This document shows, piece after piece, positions 34,165-42,688 of a DNA stretch of 64,000 bases. The stretch comes from Nitrososphaerota archaeon (GTDB lineage: Archaea > Thermoproteota > Nitrososphaeria > Nitrososphaerales > CADDZS01). The translations under genes were made by a program, and so were the position numbers. The stretch spans positions 56,757 to 120,756 of the forward strand of contig JAJPHP010000050.1 of NCBI GenBank assembly GCA_021325255.1. Direction: 5' to 3'. The notes beneath the pieces were generated by a model, which was given only the letters and a program-made list of their open reading frames with translations, had not been told where the DNA came from and searched no databases. Position 1 is the first letter of the stretch. Each line of letters opens with the position of its first letter.

Positions 34165-34360
34165 TTCTTTGCCATCCCGACCGAGTAAGAGAAGTGCCCA
34201 TATTTCGTTTAAATCTGTTATTGTAACTTCGAGACGCGAATCGACTTGAACAAGTCGGTGTCTGGGAGAGAAAAGAAACACAACTCCAGACTTGACCGCA
34301 TGATGCCAGCTAGAGCAATATGCCCACCGCATCCCGGGAATAGAAGTAACACAGTCACAT

Positions 34361-34780
34361 TTACATCTGGTAGCGCATAGAAGACAGAGACATCATCACG
34401 TTAAGCGAATCCTCAAAGAGCTTGGTCTGCGTAACCCTGCCAACGACCTTGCCTCCATCGACTATGAAGATTCTCCGTATCGCCTTGTCCACCATCAGCT
34501 GCATGATTTCGCCGATGTGAGAATCGGGGCCCGCAGTGATGATCGGAGAGCTCATGATCTGAGCTACATTTACTGAATCCACATCGAGTCCCTTGGCAAG
34601 GCAGCGTCTCAAGATATCGCGGTCAGTGACCACGCCTACTGGAAGGCCGCGCTCTTCCACAATCACCGACCACACATTCTTTTCGGTCATCTTCCTTATG
34701 GTGGCGGATACGCTGGTCGAAGCATCCAGCGTCAAGATATTCGTGTCCATCAAGTCTCTTGCTTTCAGTGAAACGGGCAT
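34361..34780 (-). CDS. Tandem CBS-domain protein
   Basis: A stand-alone CBS pair of 139 aa: ARDLMDTNILTLDASTSVSA with VGVVTDRDILRR, then VAQIMSSPIITAGPDSHIGE and VDGGKVVGRVTQTKLFED. Such proteins bind AMP, ATP, SAM or similar and regulate partners; no catalytic domain is attached. It lies about 200 bp from the adenosine-specific kinase gene on the same strand and close to the S2P-CBS gene. Confidence 0.92.
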   Translation of the reverse strand: MPVSLKARDLMDTNILTLDASTSVSATIRKMTEKNVWSVIVEERGLPVGVVTDRDILRRCLAKGLDVDSVNVAQIMSSPIITAGPDSHIGEIMQLMVDKAIRRIFIVDGGKVVGRVTQTKLFEDSLNVMMSLSSMRYQM

Positions 34781-35122
34781 ACTATGATGCTACTTCTCCC
34801 ACTGTTTGATTGTATAGGCTAAACAGATAGATAAGAAGTTGGATCGCTCTTTCTTTTCTGTCTTTCATGATGGCCACCTCATCGTGACCAGGAGTACAAT
34901 TTACCAGCAGGAAGATTTTGCCGTGGATGCAGCGGGTTAAGAAAGACATCGCCACCCCACGCCGCATCAACCTCGAAATCGTCAAGCAGTAGAAATCACA
35001 ATTTCCTTCTCACTCCATTATACATCCTTGTGAGTAAGGAAAAAATCCATGATTGTTGCGACCTGCCTCTCCTAGCTGTGCTCGATAAACCTTTTATCGT
35101 TCGGAGCGCCACTTGAAAACAT
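34781..35122. other. 342-bp intergenic region with the hsp20 promoter
   Basis: Apart from the hsp20 core promoter and its inverted repeat at the right end, no feature was supported. A 67-codon leftward frame here (34782-34985) has no recognisable family and was not accepted. Confidence 0.4.
35083..35099 (+). promoter_or_regulatory. TATA box embedded in a perfect 7-3-7 inverted repeat (hsp20 promoter)
   Basis: CGATAAA-CCT-TTTATCG. The right arm is part of TTTTAT (35092-35097), 26-31 bases before the hsp20 ATG, so a protein bound here would cover the TATA box and block initiation. This is the layout expected for a heat-shock repressor operator. Confidence 0.55.
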
Positions 35123-35533
35123 ATGAGTCTGCTTCTGAGGGGTCTCTCGAAGGAATTTATGAAGGAAATCAGTACCAGGTCAAGGGAGGTCTACGAAATG
35201 ATGCTTCCACCCGTGGATATGTTTGAGGATGGGACCGACTTGGTAATCATGCTCGACATGCCTGGCTTTGACAAGAGCAAGATAAAGACAAGGCTGCACG
35301 AGCATTCCCTCGTGGTGAGCGCAAAGAGAGACAGACCAGAGAGAGACGGAGTAACATACTGGGAACAGCGGCCTCTTACGATACACAAGAGAATACCTCT
35401 GCCCGTGAAGGTTCGAGCCGGTGAAGAGGAGGAAGAGGAAGAAGCTTCTGGACAGGTCACCGCAAAGTACGAGAACGGCGTCCTAACAGTTAGACTGCCA
35501 ATGAAAGATGTCGGCAGGATTACAGTCCAGTAA
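35123..35533 (+). CDS. hsp20: Small heat-shock protein (Hsp20/alpha-crystallin)
   Basis: An ATP-independent chaperone of 136 aa. The alpha-crystallin domain runs from about residue 30 (PPVDMFEDGTDLVIMLDMPG) to the end, with YENGVLTVRLP being the conserved strand before the usual C-terminal extension. An acidic EEEEEE insert (about 105-111) interrupts the loop between strands. The C-terminus stops at GRITVQ, with I-T-V as the probable IxI/V-type oligomerisation anchor. The promoter has a TATA box inside a perfect inverted repeat, suggesting repression until stress. It converges on the UbiB-family gene with 19 bp between stops. Confidence 0.93.
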   Translation: MSLLLRGLSKEFMKEISTRSREVYEMMLPPVDMFEDGTDLVIMLDMPGFDKSKIKTRLHEHSLVVSAKRDRPERDGVTYWEQRPLTIHKRIPLPVKVRAGEEEEEEEASGQVTAKYENGVLTVRLPMKDVGRITVQ

Positions 35534-35552
35534 ATAGAATTTAAGACACGGG

Positions 35553-37148
35553 CTATGAGCGCGAGCCCGCGACCACGGCTGCCACAAGCAAGAAAAGTGA
35601 AATTCCCAGCCCGACTTTTCCCTCCGCACTACCGAGAAAGAAGAGCGAAGCTGTCACGCCTGCAGCTCCGACTCCAGCCATAGCTCCCGAGACAAATCCT
35701 CCCCTACTACTTTGCCTGCCGCGTCGGGGACCATAGTAGGAACCCTGTTGCCCTTCCATCTGCTGGTTCTCCAGGTACTTTTTCAACAGCGGCGCGGTCT
35801 CAACAGCTGCATCCAGTGCGTCTCCGATCTTATCCAGGGTTTCTCTCAGCTCTGCGACATAGGCTTCTCTGACCAGCCCTTCCTGCTCGAGCAGTCCGCC
35901 GAGTATCTTGATGAACCTGAATTTAGGATCAAGCGTCAGGCAGACGCCCTCGAGTATTGAGAGCATTCGCATATACAACACGAGGTTTCTCGGAAGCTTG
36001 AATGGGAACTGGTAAATCGTCCTGTTCGCGATCTCCATCAGCGCCTTCACTTCGGTCTCCTCGACCTTTCGCCCGCGCATGTCTGCTATGGCAAGATCGA
36101 CCCCGGCGCGGATGACGTAGCGATTTGTAAGAGGCTGAAGAATGCCGAGATCAACCATGATGTCCACTATCTTGGCAGAGTCACTGTCCACCAGCGCGAC
36201 GTAGAATTTTACTAATTTCAATCTGGTCTCTCGGTCAAGGCGCTCCGCCATTCCAAAGTCGTAGAGAATGATCTTCCCGTCGTCTGCAATGGATATGTTT
36301 CCGGGATGGGGGTCTGCGTGGAAAATCTCCTGACTCAGGAGCATCTTGAAGAAAAGACGCGCGACTCTTCTTGCAAGTTTTGACCTGTCCAGGCCCGCGG
36401 CCTCGAGAGCATTTACGTCGCTGACCTTGATGCCCCCGATGTATTGGAGCACAAGCACATGCTCCCCGGAGACCTCCTGAAATATCTCCGGTATGATCAC
36501 AGTCTTGTCCGATTTCAGATTATTTTTGATTTCCCGGAGATTGGCCGCCTCGACTCTGTAGTCCACCTCCTCGTCTATCGTGTCCGAAAATTGATCCACT
36601 ACGGACTGGGCGCTGAACCGCAATCCCGGATCGATGAATCGCCCCACGAGCGGGACAAGCCTCTTCAGCACCTTCGTATCAATTGCAATCCTTTCCTTGA
36701 TCCCAGGCCGGTTGACCTTGACGACAACCTCTTCTCCGTGATACGTTGCCCTGTACACCTGCCCTAGACTTGCCCCCGTGACCGCCTCGGGTCTGAAGGA
36801 ATTGAATACCTGATCAATTGGTCCGAGGTCTTTTTCGATGACCTGCTTCACTTCATTGAATGGGGCAGGTGGGACCTCGTCCTGCAACTTTGAGAATTCG
36901 TCAATGTAGGGTTGGGGCAGGACGTCCGGTCTGACGGAGAGCAGCTGCCCGAGTTTGATAAAGGCCGGCCCAAGGTCGATGAAGGCTTTCAGCGCACTGG
37001 CAGCGTGTTTTTGATATTTCTCTGGGTATAGGATCTTCCCTTCCGCCTTCTTGATCTCATTTCTGTCGCTTCTGTACCTGATGGCGACGGGTACGAGCCT
37101 GTAGAGTACCGCGTAGAATCTTTTGGTCTCAGGTTTCAGGAGTGGCAA
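35553..37148 (-). CDS. UbiB/ABC1-family atypical protein kinase
   Basis: A 531-aa ABC1/ADCK/UbiB kinase-like protein. Family marks: the KxGQ motif in FIKLGQLLSVRPDVLP (about 64-79), the Ala-rich loop GASLGQVYRATYHGEEVVVK with the ATP-binding Lys, the catalytic HADPHPGNI and the metal-binding LYDFGMAERL. Two membrane spans at the C-terminus (about 485-531) anchor it. In bacteria and mitochondria the family supports ubiquinone synthesis; in archaea the role is not settled and may concern lipid or isoprenoid quinone metabolism. The start at 37148 is a TTG; an in-frame GTG lies four codons upstream. Confidence 0.92.
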   Translation of the reverse strand: MPLLKPETKRFYAVLYRLVPVAIRYRSDRNEIKKAEGKILYPEKYQKHAASALKAFIDLGPAFIKLGQLLSVRPDVLPQPYIDEFSKLQDEVPPAPFNEVKQVIEKDLGPIDQVFNSFRPEAVTGASLGQVYRATYHGEEVVVKVNRPGIKERIAIDTKVLKRLVPLVGRFIDPGLRFSAQSVVDQFSDTIDEEVDYRVEAANLREIKNNLKSDKTVIIPEIFQEVSGEHVLVLQYIGGIKVSDVNALEAAGLDRSKLARRVARLFFKMLLSQEIFHADPHPGNISIADDGKIILYDFGMAERLDRETRLKLVKFYVALVDSDSAKIVDIMVDLGILQPLTNRYVIRAGVDLAIADMRGRKVEETEVKALMEIANRTIYQFPFKLPRNLVLYMRMLSILEGVCLTLDPKFRFIKILGGLLEQEGLVREAYVAELRETLDKIGDALDAAVETAPLLKKYLENQQMEGQQGSYYGPRRGRQSSRGGFVSGAMAGVGAAGVTASLFFLGSAEGKVGLGISLFLLVAAVVAGSRS

Positions 37149-37451
37149 GAGGGATGTGACAGCTCGCGATTGTTATTATTCTTCTTCTACTCGTTTGGGG
37201 TAATTTTTTCCCATCTTTTCTGTCTTGTTCGCAGTCAAGGGAAAAGCACCGATGAATTCGTCAGTTGAAGTTGATCAGGTTGGAAGACCATCAAAAGAGT
37301 TTACGTGTGGCAAGAGCGCAGGTTGGAGAGGCAAGAAGGAGGCCTTGCAGTCTACGACAGATGGTAATCCCATGACTAACTGAGAGTGTAGAGAGAGAAG
37401 AGTCGCCTTTTCCGGGCCAGTAATTCTTCCTCGCGGCCGCTCAGCGCTTGT
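37149..37451. other. 303-bp intergenic region
   Basis: No gene is supported. A 43-codon rightward frame (37252-37383) starts with ATG but shows no family signature or clear promoter, so it is mentioned only as a possibility. Confidence 0.3.
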
Positions 37452-37934
37452 TCAGGAAAATATCAAGCGCTTAATGAACCTGAACACGCTGTTCAACGAG
37501 AGGAAAGCAAGGATGAATGAACCCAGCGAGCCGAAAGGCCCGATGAATTCTCTTCCTGCTCCATGATCACTACTTTCGTGTTCTTGCTCTCTTTTCTTGG
37601 AAATCCGATTAGCTGCCTTGCCAGCACCGTATAGGCAGGCGCCTAGGGCAAGGATTGTTTCTGGCGAATCATGGATAAGGTGACGGACAGGATGGCTCCT
37701 CGGGTCGAAGCTATCTCTATGTATAACAAACCTATCGCTGTACTCTCGAACGTGTAAGCCCGAGGGGTGCCTAAACTGCCTAATTGCGCCCCTGCGATCA
37801 CCCAGGAGTGTTTCCTTGTATCCTTCCGGCAGACGGGGAAGAACCGTCTTCGATATGGAAATCTCATCATTATCCCGGTATTCGGAGCCAAAAAAAAGTG
37901 GCAAGGTAAAGTGGAGAAAGCCTTTCGCATGCAT
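37452..37934 (-). CDS. Conserved archaeal hypothetical membrane-associated protein
   Basis: A 160-aa protein I do not assign a function to. The middle part (about 38-100) reads like a family I recall from euryarchaea: GYKETLLGDRRGAIRQFRHP, then VREYSDRFVIHRDSFDPRSH followed by a HLIHDSPE box. A hydrophobic stretch follows (ILALGACLYGAGKAA), with a basic/charged linker and a second hydrophobic end (about 133-150). It lies 57 bp downstream of the aldo/keto reductase gene on the same strand and may be cotranscribed. The HxxDxxxPRxHPxxHLxxD pattern is the part worth searching. Confidence 0.65.
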   Translation of the reverse strand: MHAKGFLHFTLPLFFGSEYRDNDEISISKTVLPRLPEGYKETLLGDRRGAIRQFRHPSGLHVREYSDRFVIHRDSFDPRSHPVRHLIHDSPETILALGACLYGAGKAANRISKKREQEHESSDHGAGREFIGPFGSLGSFILAFLSLNSVFRFIKRLIFS

Positions 37935-37991
37935 TAAACTTGTTGATTTCTTGATAAGCCTGAATTAAGGTGAAAGAATGGTCCGCAACCT

Positions 37992-38783
37992 CTACCGAAA
38001 AGCCTCGTCAATTTGACGTATGTCGTCCTTAGAGAGCTTCCAATCCGAAGCCCCGCAATTCTCTCGAACATGCTCTGACCTGTCAGATTTGGGTATGACC
38101 ACGACCTTATCCTTTGCGAGCAACCAATTAAGCGAGACCTGCGAACGTGTCTTTCCGTGTCTCCCGGCGATCTTGTCGAGAAGATCGGCGGCCCGTCCCC
38201 TCGAGCTAAGAAGCCTGCCTCTCGCGAGGGGGCTGTATGCAATTACAGTAATTTTTTCAGCTTCGCAATACGGCAAGACTTCGCTTTCAATCTCTCTATC
38301 GTCTAGGCTATATCTCGCTTGGTTGGACGCGATCTCCTGCGAAGAGAGGTTGGACTGCGCTTCCTTCATTTCTTCCACGGAGAAGTTGCTTACCCCGATG
38401 TATCTGACCTTGCCCTCCTTCACGAGGGTCTCCATCGCCCTCATCGTTTCCTTTATCGGTATCTCGGGATTGGGCCAGTGAACCTGATAGAGGTCTATGG
38501 TTTTGATATTCAGACGCTTCAAGCTCGCGTTTGCGGCCCTTATCACATCGTCGAAGTGCAGGTGGTGCGGAGAAACTTTCGTCGCAACAAACACCTGGTC
38601 CCTCTTGCCTGCGATTGATTTGCCAACAATGTCTTCTGTCCCGTACATCTCCGCGGTATCGATGAATGCAGCACCGAGAGATATGCCGAGCCTGAGTGGT
38701 GCTTCCCCATCCTTGTACTGCCACGTGCCAAGCCCGATTTCGGGTATGTCAATGCCTGTCTTGCCCAGTTCCTTTCTTTGCAT
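37992..38783 (-). CDS. Aldo/keto reductase
   Basis: NAD(P)H-dependent carbonyl reductase with a TIM barrel, 263 aa. Catalytic tetrad positions are visible: Asp and Tyr in FIDTAEMYG (about 41-49), Lys in FVATKVSPHHL, His in IDLYQVHWPNP. The end carries the cofactor segment VVVIPKSDRSEHVREN. It begins at QRKELGKTGIDIPEIGLGTW, the standard start. Substrates in this superfamily are broad. Confidence 0.94.
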   Translation of the reverse strand: MQRKELGKTGIDIPEIGLGTWQYKDGEAPLRLGISLGAAFIDTAEMYGTEDIVGKSIAGKRDQVFVATKVSPHHLHFDDVIRAANASLKRLNIKTIDLYQVHWPNPEIPIKETMRAMETLVKEGKVRYIGVSNFSVEEMKEAQSNLSSQEIASNQARYSLDDREIESEVLPYCEAEKITVIAYSPLARGRLLSSRGRAADLLDKIAGRHGKTRSQVSLNWLLAKDKVVVIPKSDRSEHVRENCGASDWKLSKDDIRQIDEAFR

Positions 38784-39231
38784 GGGTATTGCTTTCCCTC
38801 CATTCCTTTATCTTAAAGAGATCGCGGAAGGTTCTCCACTTCAGGCAAGACTCGCACCCCCTCTCTCTTTGACCAGAGAAAAAACTCTTGATGCTGAAAA
38901 GGCAAAGCAAGGCACAGGAGATGGGGAGTTGTAACCCCAGATTAGCCTTTGGCATTAGAGCCTCTCTCTTTTGCACGACATTCTTTCAACTTGAATCGCT
39001 CAAAAGGCAAGAAAAGTTCACCAAAGCGAATTAATACGGCCGTTCGGAAATGCCTACCCGTTCCTCTGGGGATAGCCGTACTATCCGTTAGGAAGGAAAG
39101 CTGTGGTCTTGAACCACACCCAGGGGAGCACTTCCTCCTTTTCTTTTAGGAAGGATTTCACCGTTAGCGTACTACATACGTGCCAATTCCTTTTCCTCTA
39201 AACATCCCATGTATTACATGGGTTTGCTGCC
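38784..39231. other. 448-bp intergenic region with a candidate structured RNA
   Basis: No protein gene is supported between the aldo/keto reductase start and the DUF309 stop. Its right half contains the three-way-junction element at 39063-39126. Confidence 0.4.
39029..39150 (+). ncRNA. Candidate small structured RNA (three-way junction)
   Basis: CCUCUGGG (39063-39070) pairs over 8 bp, one of them G-U, with CCCAGGGG (39119-39126). Inside are two hairpins: GAUAG/CUAUC around 39071-39085 and UGUGGU-CUUGA-ACCACA at 39102-39118. A TATA-like AATTAATAC sits about 30 bases before the first helix, and a pyrimidine/U-rich tract (39131-39148) follows, as for a terminator. No known RNA family was recognised. 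Confidence 0.3.
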
Positions 39232-39849
39232 CTAAATCCTCGGAATTGTTATTATTCCGGTCCTCTGCATTTCTCGTAGCGATTCTCTGAGTTTCATCAA
39301 GTCTAGCGAGTAGTAGGAATCCTCCTTCCACCTGTCCAGTTTTGCAAGGGCTCTCGGGATCATTCCAAGGCATACGTCCGGCTCGCCCTTCTGAAAGTGG
39401 ACTAGGGCAGAGGCGGCCAGAATGATACCTTGTTGCACATCCTTTTCATCGCCGCTTCGCTGTCTGCGCCAGATCTGTTCTAGCGTCTCGTGGCACTCCC
39501 AGAACCGCTGTTCGTTGAACAACTTTACGCAGAGCTTCACGGTCTCCTCCTTGCTGCTCTCGTACTGGCTCGGCTGGTTGGAGGCAGAAGGAGGTTCACT
39601 GTCCTGGTGCTGTAGGTCCCGCTCGTTCAAAAGCCTGCCGTACTTTTCTGATAGCGCACTGATTGCCTTGTCTTTAGAATCGCCCTCTGAGGCATAGAGG
39701 TCGAACTCTAATGCGAGGTCGGTTACCCTGAGGTTCTTTATTACGGCTCCAAAGGCGTCGGAGTCCTTCCTCAATCCGATCAGAACCTGCACTGTCTGCT
39801 TGGGGTTGAAACCCGACCTATTTTCTAATCGAACCAGATACCTGCGCAT
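39232..39849 (-). CDS. DUF309 domain protein
   Basis: A 205-aa protein. The C-terminal half (about 105-200) is DUF309: LFNEQRFWECHETLEQIWRR, then VQQGIILAASALVHFQKGEP, with the conserved FWECHExLE metal-like motif (E, C, H, E). Function of this family is unknown. The N-terminal half (about 1-75: RYLVRLENRSGFNPKQTVQV, LRVTDLALEFDLYA) is a separate alpha/beta region I recall as attached to DUF309 in several archaea. No membrane segment is seen. It is divergent from the 266-aa HELCN-motif protein gene. Confidence 0.8.
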   Translation of the reverse strand: MRRYLVRLENRSGFNPKQTVQVLIGLRKDSDAFGAVIKNLRVTDLALEFDLYASEGDSKDKAISALSEKYGRLLNERDLQHQDSEPPSASNQPSQYESSKEETVKLCVKLFNEQRFWECHETLEQIWRRQRSGDEKDVQQGIILAASALVHFQKGEPDVCLGMIPRALAKLDRWKEDSYYSLDLMKLRESLREMQRTGIITIPRI

Positions 39850-40101
39850 CTATGAACCCACAAAAATCCGCTTTTCTTTTTTTGGCTAGGAAGAAGAAAC
39901 TCTGTTATGCACCCTTCATTTCCAACCGGCCAACATATTTCTTTCTCATTTCCTACTCTGCTTTTTGTGTTCTTCAGGCTGAATCATTACTCTTGCCTTC
40001 CCAAAGCCACAGCCACGGATCTGCTGATTTACGAAGAAGAAGATTGCAGATTGTCTTTATTTCCCTGACACTAGCAGGAAAAAGTAGAGAGAAGAAAAGG
40101 T

Positions 40102-40902
40102 GTGCCTCCGTTCATCTCCTTCCCATTCGGCAAAAAGAAGAAGAACAACAAGGGAGACGAGCAGGTTAGGATTGCCGACAACTACAGCCTGGGATCGACC
40201 GAGCACTTTCAGTGGACCGCAGAGTCCGGAATAGACAGCGTGAACGGATCGGACTGGATTAGAAAGAACGCGGTCCCGTATCTGGAGAGGGCCTACAAGG
40301 TGTACAGAGACAACGTGCTTGGAGTCGGGGACCTGAGAAGGCTCCCGGTTCGGGTTGTTGTCCGAGCTAGTTCGCAATGCCAGGGGGGAATTGGGGGTGC
40401 AACAGGTAGCGGAGAGTTGAGTTACTGCGCGGGAGACTGGGGCTCAAACCAGTTCTGCTACGGTATAATTACTCACGAACTGTGCAACCTCTTCACTGGG
40501 GAGTGCATCACAGCCGGCTGGCCGACGGCCTGGTGGGCGAACCATCGCTCGCCTTTCCCCACTATGATCGCAAACGAGGTGATTAGGCAACTAGCCCCCA
40601 GGTTTTACAGGATGTGGGGAAACTATGGGGATCCGCTCGTCTTGATGTTTGAAAGGTTGTACAAGAGTTACCCCGGGATGTTTCCGAGAATGTTCCAAAA
40701 GATGAGGGAGCTGCATATTTCGCTTGCCGGGCTTTCTGATCCATACCTGAGCCAGGTCGTGTACTACTTCATGTTCTACGGTGCCCAGAGGGCCCTCGGG
40801 AGACACTTCGTCAGCCCGCCGATGCCCCAAATCGACCTTGCCTCTTTCCAGAAGCTGGAATCGACCTACCACCTCAATGTTTTATCTTTGCCAGTTGAGT
40901 AG
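40102..40902 (+). CDS. Uncharacterised protein with an HELCN putative metal-binding motif
   Basis: A 266-aa protein from a GTG start, with a basic N-terminus (GKKKKNNKGD). I do not recognise the family. The region 118-150 reads FCYGIITHELCNLFTGECIT followed by AGWPTAWWAN: H125-E126-x-x-N129 with E134 nearby resembles a gluzincin-type HExxH helix in which the second His is Asn. The rest (YLERAYKVYRDNVLG before it, LFERLYKSYPGMF and PYLSQVVYYFMFYGAQ after it) is helical, as in zinc peptidases that bind an extended substrate. It may be a peptidase-like or pseudo-peptidase protein. Four Cys residues lie in 93-128. No signal peptide is seen. Confidence 0.6.
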   Translation: MPPFISFPFGKKKKNNKGDEQVRIADNYSLGSTEHFQWTAESGIDSVNGSDWIRKNAVPYLERAYKVYRDNVLGVGDLRRLPVRVVVRASSQCQGGIGGATGSGELSYCAGDWGSNQFCYGIITHELCNLFTGECITAGWPTAWWANHRSPFPTMIANEVIRQLAPRFYRMWGNYGDPLVLMFERLYKSYPGMFPRMFQKMRELHISLAGLSDPYLSQVVYYFMFYGAQRALGRHFVSPPMPQIDLASFQKLESTYHLNVLSLPVE

Positions 40903-41061
40903 AGCGAAAGGACGAATCTGCGAGTAAATCCTCTCAATTGCGAACCCCTCGTACATCTTATCACAAAATTTTCAAGGAATATCAGCCCAAACCGATCAAT
41001 TTGCAACATTCATCGCAGGCTCTTAAGACTGACAGTTTTGCTAATATAGGAGCCTCCGAGC

Positions 41062-41568
41062 ATGGGCCGGCTAAGAGAAGGCGGCACCATGAGTCACAAG
41101 ATTATTCACTTTGAGATACCCGTTTCAGACACGGAGAAAATGAGCAAGTTCTACTCGGAGCTGTTCGGCTGGAAATTCGACAAGCAGAGCATGCCCGGCA
41201 TGGACTACTGGATGATCGTGACCACAGGCTCGCAAAACGATCTGAACGGGGGGATGTACGTGCGGTCGGGTGAGATGGACAAACCACGCTTTTACGTGAG
41301 CGTTGACGACATTGACTCGCACACAGAGAGATTCAAGCAGGCAGGAGGGCAAGTTGTAATAGAAAAGCAGGAGGTTCCCGGTGTAGGCTATACTGTAATC
41401 GGCACTGATCCAGAAGGTAACATGATTGGTCTCTTTCAAACAACCCAACCTCAGAATGCGCCTGCATCCACCGGTCGCCGTGCGAGATCCAGGAGTCGCC
41501 CCTCAAGGAGCAAGGCAAGGCGCGGCTCGAAGCAAAAACGGGGACGAACCACGAGGGGCCGTAAGTAG
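41062..41568 (+). CDS. VOC (glyoxalase/bleomycin-resistance) protein with a basic C-terminal tail
   Basis: A 168-aa protein. Residues about 11-125 form a VOC domain: KIIHFEIPVSDTEKMSKFYS at the start (metal His in IIHFEIP), LFGWKFDK, RFYVSVDDIDSHTERFKQAG, and VIGTDPEGNMIGLFQ at the end. The last about 38 residues are almost only Arg, Ser, Lys, Thr and Gly (GRRARSRSRPSRSKARRG and so on), an unusual tail that could bind nucleic acid or another polyanion. A second ATG at 41089 (MSHK) lies directly before the conserved core. Substrate unknown. Confidence 0.88.
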   Translation: MGRLREGGTMSHKIIHFEIPVSDTEKMSKFYSELFGWKFDKQSMPGMDYWMIVTTGSQNDLNGGMYVRSGEMDKPRFYVSVDDIDSHTERFKQAGGQVVIEKQEVPGVGYTVIGTDPEGNMIGLFQTTQPQNAPASTGRRARSRSRPSRSKARRGSKQKRGRTTRGRK

Positions 41569-41737
41569 CACTCCTCTGCAAAATACTCATAGTAAGAAAG
41601 CCGCTCCCGTTTGGGTACAGAAACCGAAGATGAAGGAAAGAAGCTTTTTACTTCTTCGCATTGACGGCGAAAGGACAACTAGCTTACTTTTCTTCAAAGC
41701 AAGATAGAAGACCCATATAGTAGGTTAGAGCGCCAGC

Positions 41738-42616
41738 GTGACATCCTCAGACCGTAGCGACGCCAAGAGAAAAATCCACGTCGGGTGCAGCGGGTGGTCT
41801 TACGAGGACTGGGTTGGCCCCTTCTACCCCGCTGGCACAAAGCCAAAGGACTATCTCGGGCTCTACTCCTCCGTCTTCTCATCGGCAGAGATAGACTCCT
41901 CATTCTACAGGATACCAAACCAATACATGATCTCGCTCTGGAAGAAGAACACTCCGGACGGGTTCCTATTCTGCCCCAAGTTTCCTAGGAAGATTACACA
42001 CGAGCAAAAACTGCAGAACGTCTCGGACACGCTTGGCTTCTTTTCAAAGACGCTGGCTGGACTTGGATCTAAACTGGGGCCCATGGTAGTACAGCTTCCA
42101 CCGTCTTTTCGCTACGGAAAGGGGATGAAGGTACTCGAGAGCTTTATCGGCGAACTCAAGACAGGATTTCGCTACGCTATTGAGTTTAGGCACGAGTCCT
42201 GGTTTCGTGATGATGTATACAAACTGCTCGAGGGGTCCAACATTTCTCTCTGTTGGTCGATCAACCAATACGTGCGCTCACCTAATCGACTGACATCAAA
42301 TTTCATCTACGCGCGCATGGTGGGAGAAGACCGGGAGATAACAAATTTTTCCGGGACGCAGAGGGACGTGTCGACGCTGATGAAGGAGACGTCCGACGCT
42401 GTCTCGGCTTCGATGGGGTCGGCGGACGACGCGTTCATATTCTTCAATAACCACTTTGCCGGCTTTGGGCCAGAGTCAGTCAACGAATTTAGGCGTCTCG
42501 TGGGACTGATGGAACTAGAGTTCCCCAAGCACCGACCCGGAGAGGGTCGAGGATTGCCTGGGTCTGAAGACGCTGCGGGCTCTTCGATGGACCAAAAGAC
42601 TCTGGCCGACTTTTGA
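41738..42616 (+). CDS. DUF72 family protein
   Basis: A 292-aa TIM-barrel-like protein of the DUF72 (YecE) family, from a GTG. Diagnostic parts are IHVGCSGWSYEDWVGPFYP at the start, SAEIDSSFYRIP, FCPKFPRKITHEQKL, MVVQLPPSFRY, AIEFRHESWF and the FFNNHFAGFGPESVNEFR end. Biochemical function is unknown. A TATA-like CATATAG lies just upstream, so the mRNA probably has almost no leader. The gene precedes the DinB-type polymerase gene by 72 bp on the same strand. Confidence 0.92.
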   Translation: MTSSDRSDAKRKIHVGCSGWSYEDWVGPFYPAGTKPKDYLGLYSSVFSSAEIDSSFYRIPNQYMISLWKKNTPDGFLFCPKFPRKITHEQKLQNVSDTLGFFSKTLAGLGSKLGPMVVQLPPSFRYGKGMKVLESFIGELKTGFRYAIEFRHESWFRDDVYKLLEGSNISLCWSINQYVRSPNRLTSNFIYARMVGEDREITNFSGTQRDVSTLMKETSDAVSASMGSADDAFIFFNNHFAGFGPESVNEFRRLVGLMELEFPKHRPGEGRGLPGSEDAAGSSMDQKTLADF

Positions 42617-42688
42617 ATTCTATAGGATTTCTTTTTGCATAAATTAGACTCACCGTTCTAGGAGACTTGGGGGATTCCTCTGTAGCTC

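Noticed and set aside
34782..34985. 67-codon leftward frame before the CBS gene
   Set aside because: No family resemblance, no convincing promoter, and two other frames in the same stretch look equally random.
37252..37383. 43-codon rightward frame
   Set aside because: Only an ATG and stop support it; no homologue recognised and no clear promoter.
39095..39140. tRNA-like T-arm (TGTGG-TTCAAGA-CCACA on the minus strand)
   Set aside because: The loop matches a T-loop, but no acceptor, D or anticodon arm fits at the right distance, so it is not a tRNA.
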